Positions 15,825 to 22,890 of a DNA stretch of 23,831 bases are shown here, piece after piece (position 1 is the stretch's first letter; each line of letters opens with the position of its first letter). The notes under the pieces are model-generated. The model did not search any database. It saw only the letters and a list, made by a program, of their open reading frames with translations, and was not told the origin of the DNA. The translations under genes were made by a program, and so were the position numbers. Source of the DNA: Eubacteriales bacterium (GTDB lineage: Bacteria > Bacillota > Clostridia > Oscillospirales > Acutalibacteraceae); the NCBI GenBank assembly GCA_030529125.1, contig JAUMXP010000004.1, forward strand, positions 1 to 23,831. Direction: 5' to 3'.

Positions 15825-16979
15825 TTAGTTCATTGAGATCCATGCAAGGTCTGTATCAGTACCGAGGTTATCGATGCTGTATAAGAACAGAACGTGGTCA
15901 AAATCTTTGTTATTCATAAGCTGTGTTATGCTCTGCTTGTAATAGCGCATATCTACCATAACAATTTCGCTGTAATGGTCAGCAAGAAATGGTGTGAGCG
16001 CATGGGCAAAACTGTCTTTAAGGATAAGTAACTTCTTATCATTACCTTGCTCTTTAAGAGCTTTGTTTGTGATAGTTGTGTAAGAGTGGTTACCATCTAA
16101 GAAGACAGGGTACTTATCATCTTCTTTTAGTCTTTCTTCAAAGAACATAGAGTCAAACGAATCTGTGTTACTACCTTCTGTAATCTCCACAGTAATGCTG
16201 TCTTGTGCGATGTTTTTACTTTCCCATACTTCGATAGAATCAGGCTCTGTCATCCAGAAACCACTTGAAGAATATGCAGTGCCATAAAAATCGCTATAAG
16301 CGCTTATATTGTAGTTATCTTTAGTTAAAGCTGTGAAATCAAGAGAGTCTGCAAGCTCACAGTATGCGAGATATGCACCGTGAGTTGTCCAGTGATGGTC
16401 GGTTTTGTAGTATACCTGAGTGCCTGATGCGTAAGCGTCTTTGAACTCTTTACGTATGTCAACAAAAGTTACACCACTGTCTGTCAGAGTTTTGTTGATG
16501 TCTTCAAATCTCTCATCATCGTGGTATACGATCTCTTTGTTTGGTAGAACATCGCTTACAATATATCCTGTTGACGGAGCGAGAAGCATAGTAACAGGAA
16601 CGTCTGTTTTCTGTGCGAACTGAGCTATAACATCAATGTTAGTGTATAGTCGGTCATACTCTGGCGGGTCGTTTACCAGATAGCCGTTGTCACAGTGGTA
16701 GATACCGTTTGACAGCGGATTTCCTAAAGCCAGATTATAGTAAGAATTAAGTCCGACCCAGAAGGTTCTGTATGGTGTGTGGTCAGAAAGATATGTTTCG
16801 AACTCCTCACCAAAATCACCTGAGAAAAATGTGTCGGAGTTAAACTCAGGGAACTGCTTAAGATAGCGTTTTTCAGAGGAGCTGTATTCATCTTTAGGGA
16901 GAACAAAGAACAAAATAGCCATACCGTATATAAATATCAAAAATACGATAGAAGGCATAAACTTTAGAACCTTTTTCAT
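15825..16979 (-). CDS. DHHW-family (AlgJ/AlgX-like) SGNH acetyltransferase partner
   Basis: This 384-residue protein has an N-terminal transmembrane anchor or uncleaved signal (9-27), the conserved FETYLSDHTPYRTFW segment (60-74), the family signature TDHHWTTHGAY (193-203) and the KDSFAHALTPF block (321-331). D194, H196 and S323 match the Asp-x-His and Ser of AlgJ/AlgX, so the catalytic set looks complete. Proteins of this kind work outside the membrane, moving acetyl groups delivered by an MBOAT protein onto a polysaccharide. It follows the MBOAT gene by 23 bases, with AAAGGAG six bases before the ATG, so the two form an operon. The target glycan is not revealed by the sequence. Confidence 0.9.
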   Translation of the reverse strand: MKKVLKFMPSIVFLIFIYGMAILFFVLPKDEYSSSEKRYLKQFPEFNSDTFFSGDFGEEFETYLSDHTPYRTFWVGLNSYYNLALGNPLSNGIYHCDNGYLVNDPPEYDRLYTNIDVIAQFAQKTDVPVTMLLAPSTGYIVSDVLPNKEIVYHDDERFEDINKTLTDSGVTFVDIRKEFKDAYASGTQVYYKTDHHWTTHGAYLAYCELADSLDFTALTKDNYNISAYSDFYGTAYSSSGFWMTEPDSIEVWESKNIAQDSITVEITEGSNTDSFDSMFFEERLKEDDKYPVFLDGNHSYTTITNKALKEQGNDKKLLILKDSFAHALTPFLADHYSEIVMVDMRYYKQSITQLMNNKDFDHVLFLYSIDNLGTDTDLAWISMN

Positions 16980-17002
16980 AATACGCTCCTTTCTCTGAAA
17001 AA

Positions 17003-18412
17003 TTAGAATTTGAAGTATAAGAATGGGTTGTAGCTCTGGTTAACAAGAGAAGCTGTACACAGAGTCATAATAGCCATACAGTACACTGTGTCTAGTGCAA
17101 TCTTTACACCAGTGTTGCTTACTTTATTATATAGCTTAAACATAAGCGGGGTTGAAGCTATACCCGCAATGATAATCAATGGTAAATATGAGAGAGTAGT
17201 TGTCAGTGCTGTTTCTCCGATAACAGGACCTGTGAAAGAGAACATATTGACTATATAGTCAGACAACTGTGACATATCTGAGAAGAAGAAGAGTACCCAA
17301 CCAAGGATAACAAAGAACAGTGTGTAAATATGCTGTATAGCAGCAGGTAATTTATCAAGCCATTTCTTGAGAATTAACTTTTCTATAATCAGCAGTATGC
17401 CGTAGAATAAACCCCACAGAATGAAGTTGTATGCAGCACCATGCCAGAAGCCGGTTAAGAACCATACAATAAGGAGGTTTAATGTCTGTCGCATAGGACC
17501 GACACGGTTACCACCCAGTGGGATGTATACATATTCTCTGAACCATGTGCCCAGCGTGATGTGCCATCTGCGCCAGAATTCAGTGATAGACTTAGAAATG
17601 TACGGATAATCGAAGTTCTTGAGGAACTCAAAGCCGAACATATTACCCAGACCACGAGCCATATCGGAGTAACCCGAGAAGTCAAAATAAATCTGGAACG
17701 AATAGCCGATGATTCCTATCCATGAGCCAAGCCAGCCGTTTACTTCGCCTGATTCGCGGATGAGGTCCCACATAAGACCCATCTGGTTAGCAATCAGAAC
17801 CTTTTTACCAAGACCAACACAGAACAGCTTAACGCCGTTTGTGAAGTTGTCTAAGGTTTCTTTTCTATGATCAATCTGATATGCAACGTCTTTATATCTT
17901 ACGATAGGGCCAGCTATCAGCTGTGGAAACAGTGAAACATAGGTGCCGAAAGAAATGATATTCTTTTGTATCGGAGCATCATTACGATAAACGTCGATAG
18001 AATATGACATAGTCTGGAATGTGTAGAAACTGATGCCGATAGGTAGTGGTACCTCGATAGGTGGAATTGAGAGGATATCTGATAAAAACGGAATTGCGTT
18101 TAACGTATCCGATATAAATCCTGCGTACTTGAAGAATCCGAGCAGACCTAAATTTATGCATATAGATAAAAGCAGGAAGGTTTTTGCAATACGCTTATTC
18201 CGGGTTCGGTATTTATCAATGAAGTAACCGCAGGTGTAGTCGACTACGGTGGAGAACAACATCAACAATACGAATACAGGTTCGCCCCATCCATAGAAAG
18301 CCAAGTTTGCAATAAAGAGGAACAGGTTGCGCAGTTTAAATGGAATGGCATAATAAATAGCCAAAACAGCCGTTAAGTAGAAAAATAAAAACAAAACACT
18401 GGAAAATACCAC
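17003..18412 (-). CDS. MBOAT-family membrane O-acyltransferase (AlgI/DltB-like)
   Basis: This 469-residue polytopic protein has about ten membrane segments and the AlgI-type motifs: GISFYTFQTMSYSIDVYR (126-143), FPQLIAGPIVRY (162-173), FWRRWHITLGTWFREYVYIPLGG with H284, and FLTGFWHGAAYNFILWG with the catalytic-type H324. MBOAT proteins of this clade move an acetyl group across the membrane for O-acetylation of exopolysaccharide, peptidoglycan or teichoic acid. Its operon partner is the DHHW protein downstream. The start is GTG at 18412, seven bases after AAAGGAGG; an in-frame ATG eight codons upstream runs through that site and is rejected. No DltA or DltC is nearby, so D-alanylation is less likely than acetylation. 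Confidence 0.93.
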   Translation of the reverse strand: MVFSSVLFLFFYLTAVLAIYYAIPFKLRNLFLFIANLAFYGWGEPVFVLLMLFSTVVDYTCGYFIDKYRTRNKRIAKTFLLLSICINLGLLGFFKYAGFISDTLNAIPFLSDILSIPPIEVPLPIGISFYTFQTMSYSIDVYRNDAPIQKNIISFGTYVSLFPQLIAGPIVRYKDVAYQIDHRKETLDNFTNGVKLFCVGLGKKVLIANQMGLMWDLIRESGEVNGWLGSWIGIIGYSFQIYFDFSGYSDMARGLGNMFGFEFLKNFDYPYISKSITEFWRRWHITLGTWFREYVYIPLGGNRVGPMRQTLNLLIVWFLTGFWHGAAYNFILWGLFYGILLIIEKLILKKWLDKLPAAIQHIYTLFFVILGWVLFFFSDMSQLSDYIVNMFSFTGPVIGETALTTTLSYLPLIIIAGIASTPLMFKLYNKVSNTGVKIALDTVYCMAIMTLCTASLVNQSYNPFLYFKF

Positions 18413-18472
18413 AGCGCGCCCTCCTTTCGCAAGCACAAAATTATGTAAACTATAATTATCACATATACAGTT

Positions 18473-18501
18473 ATTTTAGTTGGTTTGTAAATAAAAGTCA
18501 A
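18473..18501 (-). promoter_or_regulatory. Promoter of the MBOAT-DHHW operon
   Basis: On the minus strand TTGACT (18501-18496), a 17-base spacer and TAAAAT (18478-18473) predict a 5' leader of about 54 bases. Confidence 0.65.
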
Positions 18502-18526
18502 TGTAAATTAATACTATAAAACACAG

Positions 18527-18545
18527 CAAAAAAACACGTTTTTTG
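18527..18545. repeat. A/T-arm inverted repeat in the divergent intergenic region
   Basis: CAAAAAA (18527-18533) and TTTTTTG (18539-18545) flank ACACG between the divergent MBOAT and comEA promoters. It could be a protein-binding site or a weak hairpin, but chance in AT-rich DNA is also plausible. Confidence 0.3.
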
Positions 18546-18595
18546 TATAGAGAGTAGAATAAAAATATTATTCTGATAATTAAAAACAGTCACTG

Positions 18596-18624
18596 TTGTT
18601 TTAGAGTAAAATTTGATATATAAT
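18596..18624 (+). promoter_or_regulatory. Promoter of the ComEA-like gene
   Basis: TTGTTT (18596-18601), a 17-base spacer and a perfect TATAAT (18619-18624) end 20 bases before the GTG start. Confidence 0.6.
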
Positions 18625-18644
18625 CAGAAAAAGGCGGTGAGCTT

Positions 18645-18986
18645 GTGGGTAGATTTTTCAGATCAAATAAATGGATATTTATGCTTTCGGGTGTGTTCAT
18701 ATTTGCGTTAATTATGTTTAATATATACGATATAACGGTTGATAAAACCGAAAAGTTCGCATATACAGCCGATGAGATAGAGGCGCTGGATATAGAACTT
18801 ATCAATATTAATACAGCTGATCTTAATACTCTTTGTGAGCTTTCGGGTGTATCTGAGTCAACCGCACAAAAAATAATAGACTATAGAGAAGAAAACGGAG
18901 ATTTTCTGAGTATTGAAGAAATTATGGAAGTCAAAGGCATAGGGGAAAAGACCTTTCTGAAAATCAAATCACAGATAACAATATAA
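18645..18986 (+). CDS. ComEA-like helix-hairpin-helix DNA-binding protein
   Basis: This 113-residue protein has a transmembrane anchor (10-27), a short linker and two helix-hairpin-helix units: ININTADLNTLCELSGVSES (53-72) and FLSIEEIMEVKGIGEKTFLKI (87-107). INxAxxxxLxxLxGI and VKGIGxKxFxxI are the ComEA signatures. In naturally competent Gram-positives ComEA binds incoming DNA outside the membrane. The usual SLBB segment between anchor and HhH is missing, so this is a short form. It stands alone here, without comEB or comEC. The start is GTG at 18645 with GGCGGTGA a few bases before; the internal ATGs would cut off the anchor. Confidence 0.85.
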   Translation: MGRFFRSNKWIFMLSGVFIFALIMFNIYDITVDKTEKFAYTADEIEALDIELININTADLNTLCELSGVSESTAQKIIDYREENGDFLSIEEIMEVKGIGEKTFLKIKSQITI

Positions 18987-18990
18987 AAAG

Positions 18991-19019
18991 AAGCACCTGA
19001 GTATTTTCAGGTGCTTTTA
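18991..19019. terminator. Bidirectional terminator between the ComEA-like gene and the zinc-ribbon gene
   Basis: A 10-bp perfect stem (AAGCACCTGA 18991-19000, TCAGGTGCTT 19007-19016) lies only four bases after the ComEA-like stop, with T-rich sequence on both outgoing strands. Confidence 0.87.
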
Positions 19020-19024
19020 TAGCT

Positions 19025-19438
19025 TTAGAATATAATGTTCTTCTTGAAGTCTTCGTTACATCTAGGACAGTGAATCTTTTGCTTGCCTTTACGTTTTTTT
19101 AGTCGCAGATGAGCTTTGCAGTAAGGGCATTTCACATATCGGTGGGTTTTGAAATCTCGTAATTTATAGTACTGTCTTTTGAAAAATCCTGTGATTATGC
19201 TATAGAGCTTTATATATGCTCTGTTTTCACGTAGTCTTTTGTTAATGTTTTTGGACAATGATCTGAAAACATAAATTCCAAAAGGCACCATAGCAATAAG
19301 AAAAACCCATGGTGAAAGTACAAACCAATACACGATATAAATAATTGCTGTCAGAACAAGCAGAAATGTGTTTAGCTTATCATGACCATAGCGACCCTGC
19401 ATAAAAGACGCTAACTTAAACATCAAATTTCTAAACAT
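19025..19438 (-). CDS. Small membrane protein with a C-terminal zinc ribbon
   Basis: This 137-residue protein has two adjacent transmembrane helices (about 24-41 and 43-59), a basic region, and a C-terminal four-cysteine zinc ribbon: CPYC at 104-107 and CPRC at 124-127. The function is unknown. Small clostridial proteins of this layout are usually annotated as hypothetical or zinc-ribbon domain proteins. The long lysine/arginine-rich stretch between helices and ribbon would favour contact with nucleic acid or phospholipid on the cytoplasmic side, but this is only a guess. AAGGAAG lies just before the ATG. It has its own promoter candidate and lies behind ldh. Confidence 0.82.
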   Translation of the reverse strand: MFRNLMFKLASFMQGRYGHDKLNTFLLVLTAIIYIVYWFVLSPWVFLIAMVPFGIYVFRSLSKNINKRLRENRAYIKLYSIITGFFKRQYYKLRDFKTHRYVKCPYCKAHLRLKKRKGKQKIHCPRCNEDFKKNIIF

Positions 19439-19467
19439 AGTATCTTCCTTAAAGTAGTGTTTAGATT

Positions 19468-19496
19468 ATCTTAGCACACAGCAGACACTATTTCAA
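19468..19496 (-). promoter_or_regulatory. Promoter of the zinc-ribbon gene
   Basis: On the minus strand TTGAAA (19496-19491), a 17-base spacer and TAAGAT (19473-19468) lie 29 bases before the start. No terminator is seen after ldh, so readthrough from ldh is also possible. Confidence 0.45.
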
Positions 19497-19516
19497 GAAC
19501 AAACTATTAACAATAA

Positions 19517-20461
19517 TCAAAAACCTAACGAGTTGTAGCTCTCACTTAGTAGCGATGCACTTTCTCTGAGTTTTTTGGCTTCGTCACGCTCTAAGGATAG
19601 CTCCAGTATAGACGAAATACCCAGACGGTTAATGATACAAGGATTGCCAATAAATGTATCAGTGACACCATAAGCACCACACATCTGTGATGATACTGTA
19701 AGCACGCTGTTTTCGTTTTGGAATATAGCTTTTATAATTCTGACTATTGCCATACCTATGCCGTAGTAGGTGGCTGATTTAGCTTTGATTATCTCTTGAG
19801 CAGAGGTGCGTACCTGGTGCTCAATTTTATCAAGCTGTGATATTTTGAATTTATCTTTGTTATCGTTTATAACATCGAAGAGAGGTTTTGTTGCAATCAG
19901 TGCCTGTGACCACGGGACAAACTCAGAGTCACCGTGTTCACCTATGACGTAGGCGTGAATATTGCGAGGATCAATGAGAAAGTATTTGCCAAGCAAATAT
20001 CTAAGACGTGCTGTGTCCAGAGTTGTGCCAGTGCCGATTACCTTGTGACTGTCAAAACCTGACATCTGATATGTGATGCGTGTCATAATATCAACAGGGT
20101 TTGTCGCAACAAGAAAGATGCCAGAAAACCCGCTTTTCACTACAGGTTTGATAATTGATTCAAATACCTGTGCGTTACGCGAGAGAAGCTCTAGTCTTGA
20201 TTCGCCTTCTTTCTGATTTACACCAGCGCATATTACAACGATATCTGCATCGCTGCAATCGTTATAGTCACCTGCATAGATTCTCATTGATGTGCCTGAA
20301 AAAGCAAGGCCGTGGTTTAGATCCATCGCTTCACCTATAGCACGTTCACGGTTTATATCAATCAGAACAAGCTCATCGCAGGCATTCTGGTTTAATGCAG
20401 CGTATGCAAAACTCATACCAACCATACCCGTACCGATAAGAACAATTTTTCTGTTATCCAT
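19517..20461 (-). CDS. ldh: L-lactate dehydrogenase
   Basis: This 314-residue NAD-dependent enzyme reduces pyruvate to L-lactate in fermentation. It has the Rossmann motif GTGMVG (10-15), an acidic D35 at the end of strand two that fits NAD, and the substrate loop CAGVNQKEGESR (78-89). Q83 in this loop marks lactate rather than malate dehydrogenase. ATNPVD (119-124), DTARLRYLL with R152, and GEHGDSEFVPWS with catalytic H176 complete the site. Length is normal. The start is ATG at 20461 with AAGGTGA five bases before; a GTG three codons upstream lies in that site. It is divergent from the CLC gene. Assignment is firm, although some paralogous 2-hydroxyacid dehydrogenases share the fold. Confidence 0.95.
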   Translation of the reverse strand: MDNRKIVLIGTGMVGMSFAYAALNQNACDELVLIDINRERAIGEAMDLNHGLAFSGTSMRIYAGDYNDCSDADIVVICAGVNQKEGESRLELLSRNAQVFESIIKPVVKSGFSGIFLVATNPVDIMTRITYQMSGFDSHKVIGTGTTLDTARLRYLLGKYFLIDPRNIHAYVIGEHGDSEFVPWSQALIATKPLFDVINDNKDKFKISQLDKIEHQVRTSAQEIIKAKSATYYGIGMAIVRIIKAIFQNENSVLTVSSQMCGAYGVTDTFIGNPCIINRLGISSILELSLERDEAKKLRESASLLSESYNSLGF

Positions 20462-20521
20462 TTTTATCACCTTTTTTGTTTATTTACCTTTAGTATTTGC
20501 AATAAAAATGTGTATAGTGTA

Positions 20522-20550
20522 TTGCACTGCAAGTTTTTTATAGTTATAAT
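20522..20550 (+). promoter_or_regulatory. Promoter of the CLC transporter gene
   Basis: TTGCAC (20522-20527), a 17-base spacer and a perfect TATAAT (20545-20550). Transcription would start near 20557, leaving a leader of under 20 bases and no room for a riboswitch. Confidence 0.7.
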
Positions 20551-20573
20551 TAAATGGAGGGTGGTGATAGCGT

Positions 20574-21842
20574 ATGAACAAAGTAAAAGAAAAGGTTAAG
20601 CACAAATCCCATAGAGTGGTGCAATATATAGCTTCGTTTTTGAAATGGGTGTTTATTGCGCTTATCACGGGTGCTATCGGTGGAGCTATCGGCGGATTGT
20701 TTCGCTTTTGTGTTGACTATGCCACAAAGCTTAGAACCGCACATGAATTTTTGATTTATTTTTTACCACTCGGTGGTCTAATAATCGTATTATTGTATAA
20801 GGTATCAAGACTCAATAATTCCACTGATACTAATCTTGTTTTAAAATCTATCAGAAGTGACGCTAAGGTTCCGTTGCTTTTAGCTCCGGTTATCTTTGTT
20901 AGTACTATTATCACACATCTTTTCGGTGGTTCAGCTGGTAGAGAGGGTGCTGCGCTACAGCTTGGCGGATGTATCGGTGAGCAGGTTGGCGATCTGTTTA
21001 AGCTCGATGAGAAAGATATGCATATCTGTATGCTGTGTGGTATGAGCGGACTTTTCTCGGCATTATTCGGTACTCCTGTTACAGCAACGATATTTGCTAT
21101 GGAGGTTATCTCTGTAGGTATTTTTTATTACAGTGCGTTTGTGCCTTGTCTTGTTTCGTCAATAGTGTCATTTGCTATTACACAGTTGATGGGGCTTAAA
21201 CCAGTTGTTTTCAAACTGACCAATGTACCGAAACTTGAAATGTGGACAATTTTCAAGGTAGCTATCATCGGTATAGGTTGTGCGGTTGTTGGTATTGTAT
21301 TTTGTCTTTGTTTAAGATACACCCACAAGTTTTCCGAAAAGCTATTCAAAAATGAATTCTTAAGAATTGCAGTAGGCGGTGTGCTGATAGTTTTACTGAC
21401 ATTGCTTATCGGTACAAGATACAACGGTATCGGCGAAGATGTTATCAGCACAACATTTAAATATGGGGAGATTAACTGGTATGACCCGTTGTTTAAGATT
21501 TTATTTACAGCTATAACAATCGGATTTGGATTCAAGGGTGGCGAGATTATTCCTACACTATTTATCGGTTCAACATTCGGATATGTTATCGGCTCGATGA
21601 TTGGACTTGACCCTGCTTTCTCGGCAGCTATAGGTATTGTCGCATTATTCTGTGCGGTTGTTAACTGTCCGATGGCTTCGTTTGCGCTGTGCGTTGAGCT
21701 GTTCTCAGGTGGCTCGATAGTTTTGTTTGCGGTGGCGATTGCTGTCAGCTTTATGCTGTCAGGTTACTACGGACTGTATCCGGGACAGAAGATTATATAC
21801 TCAAAACGCAGAGCTCGTTTTGTAGACAGAAATGCAAAGTAA
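20574..21842 (+). CDS. CLC-family anion channel/antiporter, possibly of the fluoride (CLC-F) type
   Basis: This 422-residue protein has the hydrophobic layout of a CLC protein. GGSAGREGAALQLGG (118-132) holds the gating glutamate E124, and GFGFKGGEIIPTLFIG (317-332) is the other pore loop. The GSGIP loop of chloride CLCs is absent; the matching region reads as NNSTDTNLVL (81-90). Lack of that serine loop, a GREG not followed by Pro, and GFKGGE in place of GxFxP are features I associate with the bacterial CLC-F fluoride/proton antiporters. An N-terminal basic cytoplasmic tail (1-14) precedes the first helix. GGAGGGTGGTGAT lies before the ATG. It is a single-gene unit with its own promoter and a shared terminator. 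Chloride transport is not excluded. Confidence 0.9.
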   Translation: MNKVKEKVKHKSHRVVQYIASFLKWVFIALITGAIGGAIGGLFRFCVDYATKLRTAHEFLIYFLPLGGLIIVLLYKVSRLNNSTDTNLVLKSIRSDAKVPLLLAPVIFVSTIITHLFGGSAGREGAALQLGGCIGEQVGDLFKLDEKDMHICMLCGMSGLFSALFGTPVTATIFAMEVISVGIFYYSAFVPCLVSSIVSFAITQLMGLKPVVFKLTNVPKLEMWTIFKVAIIGIGCAVVGIVFCLCLRYTHKFSEKLFKNEFLRIAVGGVLIVLLTLLIGTRYNGIGEDVISTTFKYGEINWYDPLFKILFTAITIGFGFKGGEIIPTLFIGSTFGYVIGSMIGLDPAFSAAIGIVALFCAVVNCPMASFALCVELFSGGSIVLFAVAIAVSFMLSGYYGLYPGQKIIYSKRRARFVDRNAK

Positions 21843-21855
21843 ATATTAATAATAA

Positions 21856-21887
21856 AAGGCACAGTAGATTGTACTGTGCCTTAGTTT
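21856..21887. terminator. Bidirectional terminator between the CLC gene and the hydroxyacid dehydrogenase gene
   Basis: An 11-bp perfect stem (AAGGCACAGTA 21856-21866, TACTGTGCCTT 21872-21882) with a five-base loop lies 14 bases after the CLC stop. A TTTTTA stretch follows on the plus strand, and an A/T-rich run precedes it for the minus strand. Confidence 0.87.
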
Positions 21888-22835
21888 TTAGCTTACTACA
21901 TTTTTAGGTGTGCCGTTAATGAAGCTTTCTATATTTTCACATACGATATTAATCAGTCGTTCGCGGGTTTCTATAGGTGCCCATGCGATATGAGGTGTGA
22001 TAAGAAGGTTCTTTGTGTTTTTTAGCTTACAGTCTTTGCTCATTGGTTCGATAGATAGCACATCTACGCCTGCACCGCCTAGGTGATCACTTTCAAGCGC
22101 ATTGATGAGGTCTTCTTCTACCATAACTGCTCCACGTGCGGTGTTGACAAAGAAAGCTCCTTGTTTCATCATATCAAAAGCCGCTTTATCAAACATAGCG
22201 TTCGAGTCCTTGTTCAGCGGACAGTGGACTGTTACTATGTCACTACTTTTCAGCAGGGTTTCAAAATCAACAAAAGTGACATTATCCATATGTTTTTTTG
22301 AGCGATTGTACGCTAGAACATTCATCGAGAAAGCTTGTGCGATTTTAGCGACTGCTTGTCCTATAGCACCAAATCCGACAATACCGATTGTCTTGCCACT
22401 TAATTCGTTTAACGGGAAAACAAACGGAGAGAAGGTTTCTGCAGTTTGCCAACCGCCGTTGTGACAGAAATTATTGTATTTGCCTACGTTGGAGTAGTGC
22501 TCTAAAATCAGTGCGAAAGTGTGTTGTGCAACAGCATCTGTCGAATATGAACCTGCGTTGCAAACAGTGATGCCGTTTTCTCTGCAATACTCTATGTCGA
22601 TGTTGTTATAGCCTGTTGCAAATAGTCCGATGTACTTAAGTTTTTTTGCGTTTTTCAGATTATCTTTGTTAAGTAGGGTTTTGTTGCAGATTACTGCATC
22701 GGCATCAATAATTCTATCTTCTATTTCTTCGTACTTTGTAAGGTTATATGTAACAACCTCCCCAAAAGCTGAGAGAGGCTTGAGTGAAATGTCGCCGTTA
22801 GTTATGGTTTGTGCGTCTAAAATTACTATCTTCAT
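21888..22835 (-). CDS. D-2-hydroxyacid dehydrogenase (glycerate dehydrogenase/hydroxypyruvate reductase-like)
   Basis: This 315-residue protein belongs to the D-isomer-specific 2-hydroxyacid dehydrogenases. The catalytic set is complete: R234 in NTARGAV, E263 in IEPM and H282 in TPHIAWAP. The dinucleotide motif is GFGAIG at 154-159. At the end of the second Rossmann strand it has N177-R178-S179 in place of the NAD-type acidic residue, which suggests NADP(H) use. ATGYNNID (73-80) and the IAWAP ending are close to hydroxypyruvate/glyoxylate reductases. It reduces a short 2-keto acid; the physiological one is unproven. GAGGTGA is three bases before the ATG, and a promoter lies just upstream. Confidence 0.9.
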   Translation of the reverse strand: MKIVILDAQTITNGDISLKPLSAFGEVVTYNLTKYEEIEDRIIDADAVICNKTLLNKDNLKNAKKLKYIGLFATGYNNIDIEYCRENGITVCNAGSYSTDAVAQHTFALILEHYSNVGKYNNFCHNGGWQTAETFSPFVFPLNELSGKTIGIVGFGAIGQAVAKIAQAFSMNVLAYNRSKKHMDNVTFVDFETLLKSSDIVTVHCPLNKDSNAMFDKAAFDMMKQGAFFVNTARGAVMVEEDLINALESDHLGGAGVDVLSIEPMSKDCKLKNTKNLLITPHIAWAPIETRERLINIVCENIESFINGTPKNVVS

Positions 22836-22860
22836 AATTCACCTCAGTGGATTTTTATTT

Positions 22861-22889
22861 ATTATAGCTTTACTGAGTGAAAAAAGCAA
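22861..22889 (-). promoter_or_regulatory. Promoter of the hydroxyacid dehydrogenase gene
   Basis: On the minus strand TTGCTT (22889-22884), a 17-base spacer and TATAAT (22866-22861). The -35 abuts the stop codon of the lipase gene. No terminator hairpin is visible between the two genes, so some cotranscription is possible. Confidence 0.6.
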
Positions 22890-22890
22890 A

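Noticed and set aside
20471..20573. Fluoride (crcB-type) riboswitch ahead of the CLC gene
   Set aside because: No GGCGATGG-type core or pseudoknot arms are seen, and the promoter leaves too little leader.
21128..21535. Long minus-strand open frame inside the CLC gene as a gene
   Set aside because: It lies wholly inside a clear CLC coding region, has no ribosome binding site and gives no recognisable protein.
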